Shown piece after piece: positions 24,563 to 36,117 of a stretch of DNA of 64,000 nucleotides. The DNA lies in assembly GCF_032854445.1 (NCBI RefSeq), contig NC_088303.1, positions 30,795,265 to 30,859,264 of the forward strand. The letters are read 5' to 3'. Within the stretch, counting starts at the first letter, position 1, and each line of letters begins with the position of its first letter. The notes under the pieces were generated by a model that saw nothing but the letters and a program-made list of their open reading frames with translations, was not told the DNA's origin and ran no database searches. The position numbers and the translations under genes are program-made. This DNA comes from Liolophura sinensis (taxonomy: Eukaryota; Mollusca; Polyplacophora; Chitonida; Chitonidae).

Positions 24563-24646
24563 TTGGAACACTTAGATCACCCCTCATGGTTTAGTGGTGA
24601 TATACGAATATTGGACTTGACGCTTACATTCGGCAGTCGTGTTTGA
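24563..24646 (+). CDS. Candidate short terminal exon, conserved in both duplication copies
   Basis: Follows a pyrimidine-containing acceptor (tttctcaaatgtgccttgcag). The open frame starts LEHLDHPSWFSGDIR and continues through LTLTFGSRV to TGA. The copy at 31280-31363 has the same length, acceptor and stop, with substitutions only (LEHLEHPSWLSRDIR; LTLTFGGRI). With only 27 codons at roughly 90% DNA identity, conservation of an open frame could be chance. It may instead be an internal exon using an unrecognised donor. Family unknown. Confidence 0.25.
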   Translation: MEHLDHPSWFSGDIRILDLTLTFGSRV

Positions 24647-25639
24647 CCAAATAGCAAGATAAATTTCATTCTACCTTGACCCCTCTAGTGTTGATTATCG
24701 TGGTGCAGTCCTTTATACTGAGTAGAGCACTTAACATTAATTAAGAAAGTAAATAAGTAAATAAGTAAATTCTTTCCTTGATACCAGTCCATAAAAGATG
24801 ATATTAGACAATTAAACGTGGAGAGCACGGTGACACGTCTTGGATGGGTGGGTGCTTATATCTTGTTGATTGATCGGGTTACGAGGAGATTAATGAAAAG
24901 AGGACTGACATTCGTATATGGATTTTAAAGTAAGGATCGTACACTAAGTTGGACAGATCCAACTAGTAAAGAAGGTATATCTTATTTAAACAAGAAATCC
25001 GCTTTAAAGAAAAACTGATTAAGTAGTCTGGAACACTGTCAAACGAAATAAGTTGGCCCAGAAGGAGTAATCCCAGTTGAGATGAAGCAGGTAGATATAG
25101 ACTTATTTCGTTTGTAGTGAGATTGTATAGTTAATGTAACACAGATGTCATACAGGAAATGAACTTCAGTTTTATGTACAATATCCAATAGTTATCCCTT
25201 GAGGACAAATATATATAACCAATATTACACTGGGCACCAAAGCTGTTACAGAAGTTGTACTTTGTTTTAAAACCAAAATAGTTATGTAACACAAAACTCT
25301 GCCTCGTTTGTTGGCATGGCTTAAGATAGGCTGATAATTCCGCCAAATATTCTTATTGGCCTGAAATGGAATCTATAGATGTATTACTTAATACCTACAA
25401 TATTACCCATTGTCTTTGGAAAAAACAGTCTTATTTATATTACTGGTAATCAGTCACTCCTAGGAAGTGATCAACACAAATAAATGTTTCTCACGGTGTA
25501 ACGGGATATCGCCTTTGCCCGTGCGTCTGATTTTCCTCTTGGACATCTCCTCCTTTTGGGTGTGCATTTCCTTTTACCTGAAGCTGTTCAAACCATGGTT
25601 CTAGCTAGGAGACCTGTAAGTTGCGTTTATATATTGAAA

Positions 25640-25760
25640 CATTTAAAGAGAGAAATGAGAATAAACCGCATCTGATGTAAATTGACAAAATGCCATGCAC
25701 GGGTTACGTGTGCGCATTTAATAACTATCCCACTGTCGTCGCTGCATGCTCTGGCTTCAC
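25640..25760 (+). repeat. Dispersed repeat, unnamed family (copy 3)
   Basis: gtaaattgacaaaatgccat, gggttacgtgtgcgcattta and cccactgtcgtcgctgc, matching the 13.2, 17.2 and 32.4 kb copies. Confidence 0.5.
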
Positions 25761-26853
25761 AATCTCCTTTGTAGTCTTTTTTACGTTGTTTACTAATATA
25801 GATCTGTTCATTTCAGTGTTTTATTTAGCGCCACGCTAATTGGCATATCGCTTGTATTTACAACGGCGATCACTTTTATAGGTGAGGGTGAGCGAATGGA
25901 ACACATTTCGGGCCATTTTATGTGTCTGGTTCATAAATATTCAGCCACAGAACGATATTAAGATGGACTCTACATTGATGGAAACAATGTAACCTCAAAG
26001 ACATTGTATGTACATGGAAGATCACCGACATAGCTGTTTGATCAGTTTCTACCATTCCTAGATGAATCCACTGAAAACTGTAATATCTGTGGGTGGGTTT
26101 TCTTAGTAGTGTTCAACATTCATGTTTTAGACATGATTGACAGCTACAAAGCGTTAATTGGAACTCTCTATGATTTGAGTCCCTTGGCTACGGAGATGGA
26201 TAAATTGTGCTGCAATTACAAGTCGGTGATACCTAAGATTGATCCACGGAAAGCTATGTCAAATATAATGAAATGGCGAAAATTCTAAAGTTTGCAGCTT
26301 TATGTCAATTATGTCGTTTGCACAAGATAACTGACCAATACAGAGTCCGACTTATTTCAGGCCTTAACGAATACCTCGACATCGAGAGAACGAAATAATG
26401 ATGCATTTACGTTTGTCAGTTATCTCGTAATCAAGTAAAAATTTAAATTGTTCATGTCATTTATTTAGGCGAATATCACATTACCACTAAGATCAGAATA
26501 ATATTCGGCTTTTTTTTTCATTTGGAGTCAGGAATGTCTATTCATCGTCTTGAATAACATGCCCATGTTGGATGTATGAACATTTGGAATCAAATCGCAT
26601 ATGAAATAGGCGGTAATATTTTACCGACAACAACTTCGTTGCGTATTCTTTGAGTCCTTTTCTCATCACTTTAAACTGCTCTGTACATCATTGCAAGAGT
26701 TCGTGTTCATTTCGTGCTTTATATCCCTTTCGAGTTCTTCGCGGCACATGCTGAAATGGCATTTTAAAATTGGTTTTACGATTATTGACATTGAACATCC
26801 ATTAGGCTTGTCTACAAACGTGTGTCATCACGCCCAGATTTAAAGCTACTAAC

Positions 26854-27122
26854 AAGCCATTTTGAAGATCTTGATATTTTCTCATGGCATATTGGTCGGT
26901 AATTACTCTGACGTACTCTGTGAACGGAAAACTGAGACCTACTACTGAAACACACAAAAACACTGTAGTGATCCGAATAATTAAAGTCAAGCATCTTTCA
27001 TCTTCTCCTTCGAGATAGCTGAGAGGCGTCCGATTTGACTGAGGGTAGGTATCGCCTGCTGTCACCGGCTGACGTTTTCTTCCCGCCACAGGGATGGGGG
27101 CTCTTGGTTTCATCACAGGCAC
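26854..27122 (-). CDS. Candidate first exon with one membrane segment, duplication copy 1
   Basis: Minus-strand frame starting at Met (27122, or Met at 27113 to match copy 2). It ends at a donor-like ctt|gttagt at 26854/26853. The first ~45 residues are polar and basic (GRKRQPVTAGDTYPQSNR), followed by a hydrophobic stretch (ITTVFLCVSVVGLSFPF) and then TEYVRVITDQYAMRKYQ. The copy at 33832-34091 keeps the same 260-base length with no indel, the same donor and about 73% identical residues. However, the DNA differs about as much as non-coding flanks, so purifying selection is not shown. It may be the start of a small membrane protein, or a fossil. Not recognised. Confidence 0.3.
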
Positions 27123-27568
27123 TTTTGTTCACTAGAACATTTCGGGGTGGCTTTTTCTAGAACTTCATCAAGAAGAAGAGTCTGGTTCTATCAGACTTTG
27201 AAAATATCGTTTTCTTGAAAGAATTAATCGAAGTATCTGTCACCGTGGCTTGATCACGTTAACGAAGAATATAACTGCCAGAAATCCTGAGAGAACATTA
27301 GACTTAAGCGAATGCATGATGTCCATCAAATTGCATGGTATATGAATACAGCTATGTATGGATAAAGAGATTAAGTTTTGCCTATTTGGTCGCTGTGACG
27401 AGTTAACCCATCCCATGAAAGAAATACTGTTATTTCAGCGTCGCTTTTAGAAACTATTAACTTATAATAGGGTACTGTATTGGAGCATAGTTTCTGCCTA
27501 AACGTTTAAACATTGGCATATGTGGCAGACTGGCCTCTGGTTTTTTATTTCGAAAAAACATCTTTCAG

Positions 27569-27740
27569 TGTTGTGGGAGTTGTGCCCATTTATCTAGATG
27601 ACATCTCTGAATCATCAACCCCTTGGCAAACTACTGGTAGCGGAGTGCCAGTGGATTTGACCCACACTGGAAGCTGTACCAACTACACTGCATTCTTGAG
27701 CAGTGGAAAGGTCTTCCTCTTCTTTATTAACGTTCAGTGA
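27569..27740 (+). CDS. Candidate terminal exon, conserved in both duplication copies
   Basis: Follows the acceptor catctttcag at 27568. The frame encodes VVGVVPIYLDDISESSTPW, then GSGVPVDLTHTGSCTNYTAF, ending LSSGKVFLFFINVQ and TGA at 27738-27740. The counterpart at 36426-36603 keeps the acceptor, the frame and the stop position. Their only length difference is an in-frame 6-base indel (VPVDL against VHGPVDL), with about 79% identical residues. The preserved frame across an indel and the shared stop are the best coding evidence inside the duplication. The short hydrophobic last strand suggests an extracellular beta-sandwich domain end, but this is inference and I do not recognise the family. 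Confidence 0.4.
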
Positions 27741-28059
27741 ATAACGACAATGTTGACCACAGAAGCCAATTTATATATTTAGCCAAAGCGTTTTGCTCAT
27801 ATTATTTATAAGATGACAGCCTAACTGATTTCATGCAGTCTTTTCGGGAAGTACATGTTCGCAGAAAGCCAAACTATGGGTGTTTTGCATTTATTTCGTT
27901 TCCTGCATTTATATAATCAACACCTGAAAGGTGTAATGTTAGCCGAAGATTTATGTTTAATAGTCTATAATCATCAACGTTTAAAGACAAATATTACTTT
28001 TGTTTTACGCGTGACACGCGTGGCTAATACTGGTAAATAAAATTGCATCACTACCGATA

Positions 28060-28250
28060 TTTGATTTGATTTTGATTTGATTTGATCAGTATTTTACGCC
28101 GAATTCCACTTATACGACGGCTGCCAGCTTCATGGGGAGAGGAAACCCAGCATACCTTCCCGAGAACAACCGTAGAGGAAACCAGCATGGGCTGAACTCA
28201 CAGTGACCGCATTGGTGAGAGAAGCCTGGGTCATTGCGCTACATATATCT
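28060..28250 (-). mobile_element. Family 1 SINE, in duplication copy 2
   Basis: Counterpart of 21720-21945 with the same ttgatt tail, and with additional internal deletions. Confidence 0.75.
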
Positions 28251-28394
28251 GTAACCTTTTTTGCTAACAGGGAATGGTATTCAAACTTTGGTGGCCATTA
28301 TGCGGCCGAAATATTGTCGATGTGGCGTTAAGTCACAATCATTTATTCATTCATGGAAACATTTGGCACGAAGTATTTGCAGATATTTACTGTC

Positions 28395-28770
28395 AACCAT
28401 AGCAGATTGTTTGTGAAGTAAGCTCAGTGCTGCCACTGGTCTACTGCCAAGTATATTCAATAAAAATCACTCCAGAGAAACCAAATTTTCTTACTAATTG
28501 CTCACATGGAATTTGGAGGCTCGATAAATACAGCGACCAGAACTGTCTGTCTGACGAATGCTTATTTTGTATGGCAACAGCCTGGATTTCTCCGTCAACA
28601 GAGTTTAAAAACCTTTCGAGTATCATAAAAAAACATGCTAGTCTGGCATGTGAACAATTTAGAACTCAAGGCGCCAGAGGTAAATTTTCGTGAAAAGGAA
28701 TAAAATGGTCTGAAAGGACTATTCAATTATAGCGCAGCTCCAGTGGTACAGCCAAATGTATCATAGAGAT
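28395..28770 (+). repeat. Module shared by three loci (copy in duplication unit 2)
   Basis: Counterpart of 22090-22490. An 88-codon ORF (28427-28693) crosses it, ending SLACEQFRTQGARGKFS. The distant 12.6 kb copy reads ALACRLFTALEACGKAS at the same place. Copy 1 has stops, so function is unlikely now. Confidence 0.6.
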
Positions 28771-29196
28771 AATGGCCGCCAACTTGTGTTCACATTTTTA
28801 TTGTGCATACGACAGTTTTGAATCTACAAGGCGTCAGCAATTTTGGACATTTTCATTCCATAAATCAACCAACCATTAATGTCAAGAAGAAAATTCGTTA
28901 TACCATTTCATGGTGATATGGTGTGGGGAACCACGGGAATTATTTACAAATGTAACAGCAAATTTGCTGAAAGAAGTATATACTGAGAGTGTGCACCGCA
29001 ATGTTTCTGCAATAAAAGCAGGTAATGTAAATGTGCGAATAAAAAAAAACGTTATTGTGAGGAACAAATGACACTACTAGTGTTTTTTTGGTGTGTTGGA
29101 CGTCTTTGAGAGGACCTTGTGTACTGCATGTTTCTAGTCATTATACCTACATATCCATCAATCACAATAGGTGTCACGATAAGTTTTACGCTATAT

Positions 29197-29705
29197 AGTT
29201 AGTTAAAATGGTACATTTTTTTCGACAAATCGAACATACACGTAGATAATCATTTACATGTGATTACTTAATCTGGCTGTTTATAGAAAAGAAAAAAGTG
29301 CAAAAGTTTTAAGGGTCGGGAATGGAATGATAGGCTCCCAAGAGTATACGGAGACGGAAACCCATGTATGAATACCTCTTTGATGCCTTTGAGGAATGGT
29401 CAAAAGATAAGTGATATTACACCCAAAGCTTTTTAACATCAAGTGCATTATTCCTATCGAATCTGAGACGTCTGAGTGCAAGGCTACTACTCAGAAGCTT
29501 CAAAGAATATTTTATAAGCATTCGTATCAGAGATTACAACTGGAAGGAGGACTGAAAGAAATCGATGCGTCATCTCGTGTTTAATGAAAGGTTTCGGACT
29601 GACCTTTTAAATGGTGCGACTGGGAAACTATCGTGTAAAATAATGAATAGATGGGCCCTGCCATGTGATACATATATAAACTTATCTATAGGTATTTCAT
29701 TCAAA
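29197..29705. other. Copy-2-specific insertion or copy-1 deletion
   Basis: Alignment of the two duplication copies is interrupted here. Copy 1 passes almost directly from the gacgctataaacg region to catcatttataaatg (22980-23010), whereas copy 2 carries about 500 extra bases. No terminal repeats, ORF or known element were recognised in it. Confidence 0.6.
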
Positions 29706-29784
29706 TCCATCATTTATAAATGAGGGATGACCCACCCTCCCATGACATATATCAAAGCATTAATTCTTGAAGAAATGCAGATGG

Positions 29785-29895
29785 TAGTGTGTTTCTGTCA
29801 GGCTCCCTCCGGTTTCAATCCACCGCATTGCTGGCCGAAGTCGTGTAAGAGAAATATTCTTGAGTACGGCGTAAAATACCAATCAAATATTTTGG
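29785..29895 (+). mobile_element. Family 1 SINE 3' fragment, copy 2
   Basis: Counterpart of 23065-23185. Confidence 0.7.
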
Positions 29896-30054
29896 TAGAT
29901 ATGCTTAAACTGAGGGCATCGGAAATTGGAAACCAGACATAACAAAGATTTTAAGCTCTGAATTCACCAGAAACAAACGTGATACAGAAATTGAATGTTA
30001 TAATTTGGTTGGGTTCATTTGAAATACGGAATATACCTAGGTTTATTTAATTAT

Positions 30055-30305
30055 TTTTTGGATTGGTGTTTTACGCCGTACTCAAGAATATTTCACTCAT
30101 TACGGCCAGCATTATGGTGGGTGAAAACCTGGCACAGCCCGGGGGAAACCCACCACCATCCGCAGGCTGCTGTCAGACCTTCCCTAGTACGGCGGAAGAG
30201 GAAGCCAGCATGAGCTGGACTTGAACTCACATCAACCGCATTGGTGAGAGACTCCTGGGTCATTAAGCTGGGTTAGCGCGCTAACCGAGTGAGCCACGGA
30301 GGGCC
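30055..30305 (-). mobile_element. Family 1 SINE, full length, copy 2
   Basis: Counterpart of 23354-23606; head visible as ctaaccgagtgagccacgg at the right end. Confidence 0.9.
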
Positions 30306-30769
30306 TGAATATGCTTAGATAAATCTATATTAAACTGTCTGTTCGATCGGATTTAAATCCTAATCTTTACTGAGAGCAATATGAACCCCTGAGATTTGTC
30401 GAGTTTTACCTGAATCCATGAGGATATTTTAAAGTTTACAAGTTGGACATGGGAAGTTTTATCGGATTGTCAAGTTCCTCCTAAAGTGCTGACCATTTTG
30501 GTGAAATGTACATTTGCCTTTTTATTTACTTGTGTGCATACAGGTTGTAATACAGCTCTTCATAAAGTCGGTCGACGTTGGATGTTACAGCTCGGAAATT
30601 CTTGAGCACTTCGCGGTCGTTACACACCAGTCAAGCAGATAAAAAATCGATAATGGTATCAACGTTTCCGCATATATTAACAGAGATTGTGTATTTACGT
30701 CAGGCGTCATAACCGCTTGTGCACAGGGTCATTGTATTGAATTGAAGCGCAAAAGAAACATTCTTCTGA

Positions 30770-31070
30770 ACAACGTGTAGCTGTCGTCGGCTTACTGGAA
30801 TAAGATGCAAGGTAGTTCTTGCATTTAACTGAAGTGTAGCTTTCTCCGGTTCCTCGAATAAAGTGTAACTCTTGCCGACTCATTTGCATAAAATATATTT
30901 ATCGCGTGTGAATATATTATAGCTCCCTTCGGATCGTAGGGATAAAGATGTATTGTTTCTGGTTCATTCGAATAAAGAATTAGTCTCGTCGGTCCATTTG
31001 AATGAAATGTTGATCTCGCTGCTTTATTCAAATAAGAGTTTGTTCTCGCCAGTTTATCTGAATAAGCTCT
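30770..31070 (-). repeat. 30-bp minisatellite, copy 2
   Basis: Counterpart of 24075-24360 with the same open minus-strand frame (30825-31031), and unit-level substitutions and small in-frame length differences. Confidence 0.75.
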
Positions 31071-31279
31071 AGTCGACAGCTACACACTGTTGCTCTCGAG
31101 TTTTTCGGAATGGACTACGAATATGAATTTGAATTCGATGCAGCACTTGAAGCTGATGACTGCTTCAGCGTCTGCCAGTGTCGTACATATTGCCAGTTTT
31201 AATGGCTATTTACACGTTATTGCTTAAATATTCCCATGGGAACAAGTGTTTAAAATGGTTTTTTAAATGTGCCTTGCAG

Positions 31280-31363
31280 TTGGAACACTTGGAACACCCC
31301 TCATGGTTAAGTAGAGATATACGAACATCGGGCTTGACGCTTACATTCGGAGGTCGTATTTGA
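31280..31363 (+). CDS. Candidate short terminal exon, duplication copy 2
   Basis: Counterpart of 24563-24646 with the same acceptor (aaatgtgccttgcag) and the same stop. See that entry for the reading frame and doubts. Confidence 0.25.
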   Translation: MEHLEHPSWLSRDIRTSGLTLTFGGRI

Positions 31364-32384
31364 CCAGATAGCAACTTGAATTACATTCTACCTTGACCCC
31401 TCTAGTGTTCATCATCGTGATGCAGTCCTTTATACTGAGTAAAGCACTAAACATTAATTAAGAAAGTGAATAAGTAAATAAAGAAATTCTTTGCTTGATA
31501 CCAGTCCATAAAAGATGATATAACAAAATTAAACGTGGAGAGCTGGGTGACACGTCTTGGTTGGGTGGGTGCTTATATCTTGTTGATTGATCGGGTTACG
31601 AGGAGATGTAATGAAAAGAGGACTGACATTCGTGTATGGATTTTAAAGTAAGGATCGTACACTAAGTTGGACAGATCCAACTAGTAAGGAAGGTATATCT
31701 TATTTAAACAAGAAATCCGCTTTAAAGGAAAATTGATTAAGCTATCTGGAACCCTGTCAAACGAAATAAGTTGTCCCAGAAGGAGTAATCCCAGTTGAGA
31801 TGAAGCAGGTAGACATAGACTTATTTCGTTTGAAGTGAGATTGTATAGTTAATGTAACACAGATGTCATACAGGAAATGAAGTTCAGTTTTATGTACAAT
31901 ATCCAACAGCTATCCCTTGAGGACAAATGTATCTAACAAATATATCACTGGGAACAAAGCTGTTACAGAAGTTGTACTTTGTTTTAAAACCAAAATAGTA
32001 ATGTAACACAAAACTGACTTGTTTGTTAGCATGGCTTAAGATAGGCTGATAATTCCGCCAAATCTTATTATTGGTCTGAAATGGAATGTACAAATATACT
32101 GCTTAATGCCTATAATGTCTATTAATGTTATAATAATATAACCCGTGGTTTTGGGAAAAACAGTCTTATTTATATTACTGGTAAGGATTCACTCCTAGGA
32201 ACTGAAAGGCAGCACAGACCACTGTTTCTCACGGTGTAACTTGATATCGCTCTGGCTCGTACGTCTTATTTTCCTCTTGGACATTTCCTCCTTTTGGGTG
32301 TGCAATTCTTTTTACCTAAAGTTGTTTAAACCTTGGTTCTAGCTAGGAGACCTGTAAGTTGCGTTTATATATTGAAACATTTAA

Positions 32385-32510
32385 AGAGAACAATAAGAAT
32401 AAACAGCACCTGATGTAATTTGACAAAATGCCATGCACGGGTTATGTATGACCCGTTCAGTAACCGTCCCACTGTCGACGCTGAATGCTCTGGCTTTACA
32501 TTCTATGTTG
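32385..32510 (+). repeat. Dispersed repeat, unnamed family (copy 4)
   Basis: Counterpart of 25640-25760, with substitutions. Confidence 0.5.
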
Positions 32511-32728
32511 TAGTCCTTTTACGTTGTTTATTTATTTAGATATGTTCATTTTAGTGTTTTATTTAACGCCAAGCTAAATTCCATATCGCTTGTATATACG
32601 ACGGAGATCAGCTTTATGGGTTGGCGAAACGGATGCATTCCTAGCTTTTTTATGTGTCTTATTCATATATATTTAGCCACAAAACCATATTAAGGTGGAC
32701 GCCATATTGCTGGAAGCAAAATGACCTC

Positions 32729-32881
32729 GTTTTATTTATTTATTTGGTTGGTGTTTTAAGCCGTACTGAAGAATATTTCACTTATACGACGACGGCCAGC
32801 ATTATAGTGTAAGGAAACCGGGCAGAACTCCGGGGAAATACACGACCATCCGCAGGTTGCTAAAAGACCTTCCCACGTACC
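32729..32881 (-). mobile_element. Headless family 1 SINE, inserted only in copy 2
   Basis: Minus orientation, from a tttatttatttattt tail to cttcccacgtac, where the element stops before the tRNA head. Target-site repeats are aaaatgacctc (32718-32728) and aaagtgacctc (32882-32892). The empty site is preserved in copy 1 near 25990 (caatgtaacctcaaag). The insertion is therefore younger than the duplication. Confidence 0.92.
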
Positions 32882-33831
32882 AAAGTGACCTCAAAGAGAT
32901 TGTATGTACAGGCAAGATCAGCTACACAGCTGTTTTCAACCACCCCTGGATGATTCTATTGAAAACTGTAACGTCTGTTGATGGGTTCTCTTAGTAGTGT
33001 TCAACACTCATGTCTTAGACATGATTGACAGCTACAAAACATATATTGGCACTCTCTATGATCTGAGATCCTTGACCATGGAGATGGATAAATTGTGTAG
33101 CATTTGCTAGTCGGTGATACCTCAGACTGATCCACGGAAAGCTATGTCAAATAAAATGAAAGAGTCAAAATTTTAATGTTTGCAGCTTTTTTTTCATTTA
33201 TGCCGTTTGCACAAGATAATTGACCAATACAAGGTCAGACTTATTTCAGGCCTGTGACTTAGCGAGCATCATGAGATGGAGAGAACGACATAATGACACA
33301 TTGATGTGGTCAATTATCTCGTGATCAGATAAAAATTAAGAAAAAAATTCAGATTAGATGTATTTTTTTGAAATCTAATTTAAATTGTTTATATCATGTA
33401 ATTAGGCGAATATCACATTACCGCTGAAATCGGAATAATTGTCGCCGTTTTTGTCATTTGGAGTCAGGGATGAGAATGCATCGTCTTGAATAAAATCGCC
33501 ATGAAGGATATATGAGCAGCTGGAATCAAATCGCATATGAAATACAAGGTAAAATTTTTCACTGACAACAACTTATTTTGCGTATTTTTCCGTCCTTTTT
33601 TCATCACTGAAAACTGTTCTACATATCATTGCAAGAGTTAGTGTTCATTTCGTGCTTTATATCCCTTTCGAGTTCTTCGCGGCACATGCTGAAAGGGCAT
33701 TTTAAAATTGGTATTACGATTATTGACATTGAACGTCCATTATGATTATCTACAAACGTCTGTCCTCACGCCCAGATGTAAACCTCTTATATTCCTCCAC
33801 CAACTTAGTAAGGATCAAATATATAACTAAC

Positions 33832-34091
33832 AAGCCATTTTGATGGCCTCGATATTTTCTCATGACATATTGGTTGGTAATTACTCTGACATACTCTGTG
33901 AACGGAAAACTGAGACCTACTACTGAAACACACAAAGACTCTGTAGTGATCAAAGTATTCAAAGTCAAGTATCTTTCACCTTCTAGTTCGAGATATCTGA
34001 CAGGCTTCCGATTTGACTGGAGGTAGGTATCGTCTGATGTTAACGGCTGACGTTTTCTCCCTGTCACAGTGATGGTGGCTCTTGGTTGCAA
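33832..34091 (-). CDS. Candidate first exon with one membrane segment, duplication copy 2
   Basis: Counterpart of 26854-27113, same length and same donor-like ctt|gttagt. The basic N-terminal segment (GRKRQPLTSDDTYLQSNR) and the SLCVSVVGLSFPFTEYVRVI stretch are kept. A Glu replaces a hydrophobic residue at the start of the membrane segment (ITTES), which weakens it. See the copy 1 entry. Confidence 0.3.
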
Positions 34092-34643
34092 TCAAGGCAC
34101 TTTTGTTCACTAGGGTATTTTTGGGCGGCGCTATCTAGAACTTTGTCGGGAAGAAGAGTTTGGTTCTAGAAGACCTTGGAAATATCTTTTTCTTGAAAGA
34201 ATTGATCGAAGTACCTGTCACCGCGGCTTGATCACGTTAACGATGACTACAACTCCCAGAAAGCCGGAGAGAACATTGGAATTCCTTTATACGCTGATCA
34301 GCGAATGCATGATGTCCATCAAATTGCATGGTATATGAATACAGCAATCTATGGATAAATAGATTGAGGTTTGGCGAATTGATCGCTGTCGCGAGTATAA
34401 CCCATCTCATGAAAGGGATACTGATATTTGAGCGTTAATATTAGAAACTTTTAACTTATGATAGGGTACTGTATTGGAGCATTGTTTCTATCTAAACATT
34501 TTAAAAAGTTGGCATATGTATTTGTCCCTTAAACTGAATTTGATCAAAGAAAGTACTGCAATGTGTTGAGAAACCGGCCAAGTTGAATGTAAAAGTTTAG
34601 TTTCCAGCTTAAGGGCTGTTGTAGTAAACTCTGTCAAAAAAGA

Positions 34644-34789
34644 TTTTTTTTTTGATTGTTGTTTTACGCCGTACTCAAGAATATTTCACCTATGCGACGG
34701 CGGCCAGCATTATGGTGGGTGGAAACCGGGCAGTGCCCGGGGGAAACCCACGACCATCCGCAGGTTGCTGGCAGACCTTCCCACGTACG
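34644..34789 (-). mobile_element. Headless family 1 SINE nested in the Tc1 terminal repeat
   Basis: Starts at the poly-T tail and ends at ccttcccacgtacg. Perfect 11-base target duplications gtcaaaaaaga sit at 34633-34643 and 34790-34800, and are part of the Tc1 terminal repeat. The order of events is therefore Tc1 first, SINE second. The tRNA head is missing. Confidence 0.95.
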
Positions 34790-35112
34790 GTCAAAAAAGA
34801 AACGCAACCCCTGTCCTCGGATATCAAAAATTCGTTCGAATAAAGTTATTGCTTCCAAACTAAATTTTAGCCAAATGTAATGAAATTATACACGTTTTTA
34901 ATGAAGATTACCATCCAAACAACTGCCTTTTCTCTCCTAAGTGTATTTTATTGCTTATGACGTCACAACGCATGGACTGACCCTGTTGACGTTGCACACA
35001 GAACCATTCACATACAAATCATGTCAATGGCAGTTATAGTGTGGGGGTGTATAAAAGCCCATGTGCTTTCGTATTTTATTTATTCATTCGTCAACGAAAG
35101 GCAGTCGGTAAA

Positions 35113-36117
35113 ATGCCGCGACTGAGTGCTGCCTACCGAAATATCGCCATTGGTCGTCTTCAAGCCGGAGAAAGTTTTGGTACTATTGCACAACACCTAA
35201 ATGTTCACAAAACAACGATATCCCGACTTTGGAGCCGTTACAACAACTTTAATTCGACCAACGATCGTCCGAGAAGTGGAAGACCAAGAATCACGACCCC
35301 ACTTCAAGATCGGTACATCCGGGTCCTTCACCTGCGTAATCGGCATGCCCTACCAACCGTGACTGCCACACAAATACCAGGTTTGAGGAGAGTGTCGGCT
35401 CAAACGATTAGGAACCGTCTGAAAGAAGCGGGTTTACGTGCCTGTAGACCAGTTGTTGGACCTGTACTACGCCCCTTACATCGACGCCTACGACTCAGGT
35501 GGTGCAACAACGTAAGGATATGGACTTCACAAAACTGGAGGCGCATCTGGTTTTCTGATGAATTCCGTTTTCTTTTGACACGTCACGACGGAAGACAGCG
35601 TGTGTATAGGAGACGTCATGAACGCTTTGCGCCCATCTGCGTCCGGCAGGTGGACAGATTTGGCGGAGGCAGTGTTATGGTTTTGGGGAGCCATCTCGTA
35701 CAAACAGAAATCAGACTTGGTGATCGTTCCAGGGAACCTGACAGCCCAGCGTTACATCAACCACGTGTTACAGCCTCACCTTCTCCCGATTACTGACCGA
35801 CAGACACAGCTTTTTCAACAGGACAACGCCAGGCCTCATACTGCACGTGCAACAATGAACTTTCTGCAGGATTCCAACGTCAATGTCTTGCCGTGGCCCT
35901 CTAAATCACCAGACCTCAACCCTATTGAACACCTGTGGGATACTCTGGATCGACACGTGCGTCAACGTCAGCCACCGCCACAGACGCTTTAACAGCTCGC
36001 CGTTGCGTTACAGGAGGAGTGGAGGGCCATTCCCCAGGAATCCGGCGTCTTATCCGTTCTTGTCCAAGGAGATGCCGTGCAGTGATTGCAGCTCGTGGTG
36101 GTCATACGAGATACTGA
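35113..36117 (+). pseudogene. Broken Tc1-type DD34E transposase
   Basis: A cut-and-paste transposase acting on its own terminal repeats. From ATG at 35113 the frame gives an N-terminal helix-turn-helix (MPRLSAAYRNIAIGRLQAGE), the GRPR linker (RSGRPRITTP), a second DNA-binding helix (VSAQTIRNRLKEAGL) and the first catalytic Asp in IWFSDEFRF. The second Asp is in FQQDNARPHTAR and the Glu in SPDLNPIEHLWD, with 34 residues between them. Three lesions are visible: an extra T at about 35681-35684 (frame 1 to 2), a TAA at 35990-35992 where Gln would be expected, and a frame change near 36035-36045 back to frame 1. The true C-terminus (RAVIAARGGHTRY, stop 36115-36117) is intact. The span equals about 335 codons, normal for the family. 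The element cannot make an active enzyme but may be recently dead. Confidence 0.93.

Larger units (their letters stand above)
21690..27980 (+). repeat. Segmental duplication, copy 1
   Basis: About 6.3 kb that recurs in the same order and orientation at 28005-36800. The left edge shares gactaatactggttaat (gctaatactggtaaat in copy 2). The right edge shares gtaatgttagccgaagattt. Sampled stretches look roughly 88-93% identical by eye (for example 24600-24960 against 31290-31670). It includes two SINEs and one SINE fragment that predate the duplication, a 30-bp minisatellite and three candidate exons. The junction between the copies is close to 28000. Confidence 0.92.

Noticed and set aside
35041-35112. 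Extra 24 codons before the transposase Met
   Set aside because: The Met at 35113 (MPRLSAAYRN) fits the usual Tc1 N-terminus; upstream codons are just an open frame.
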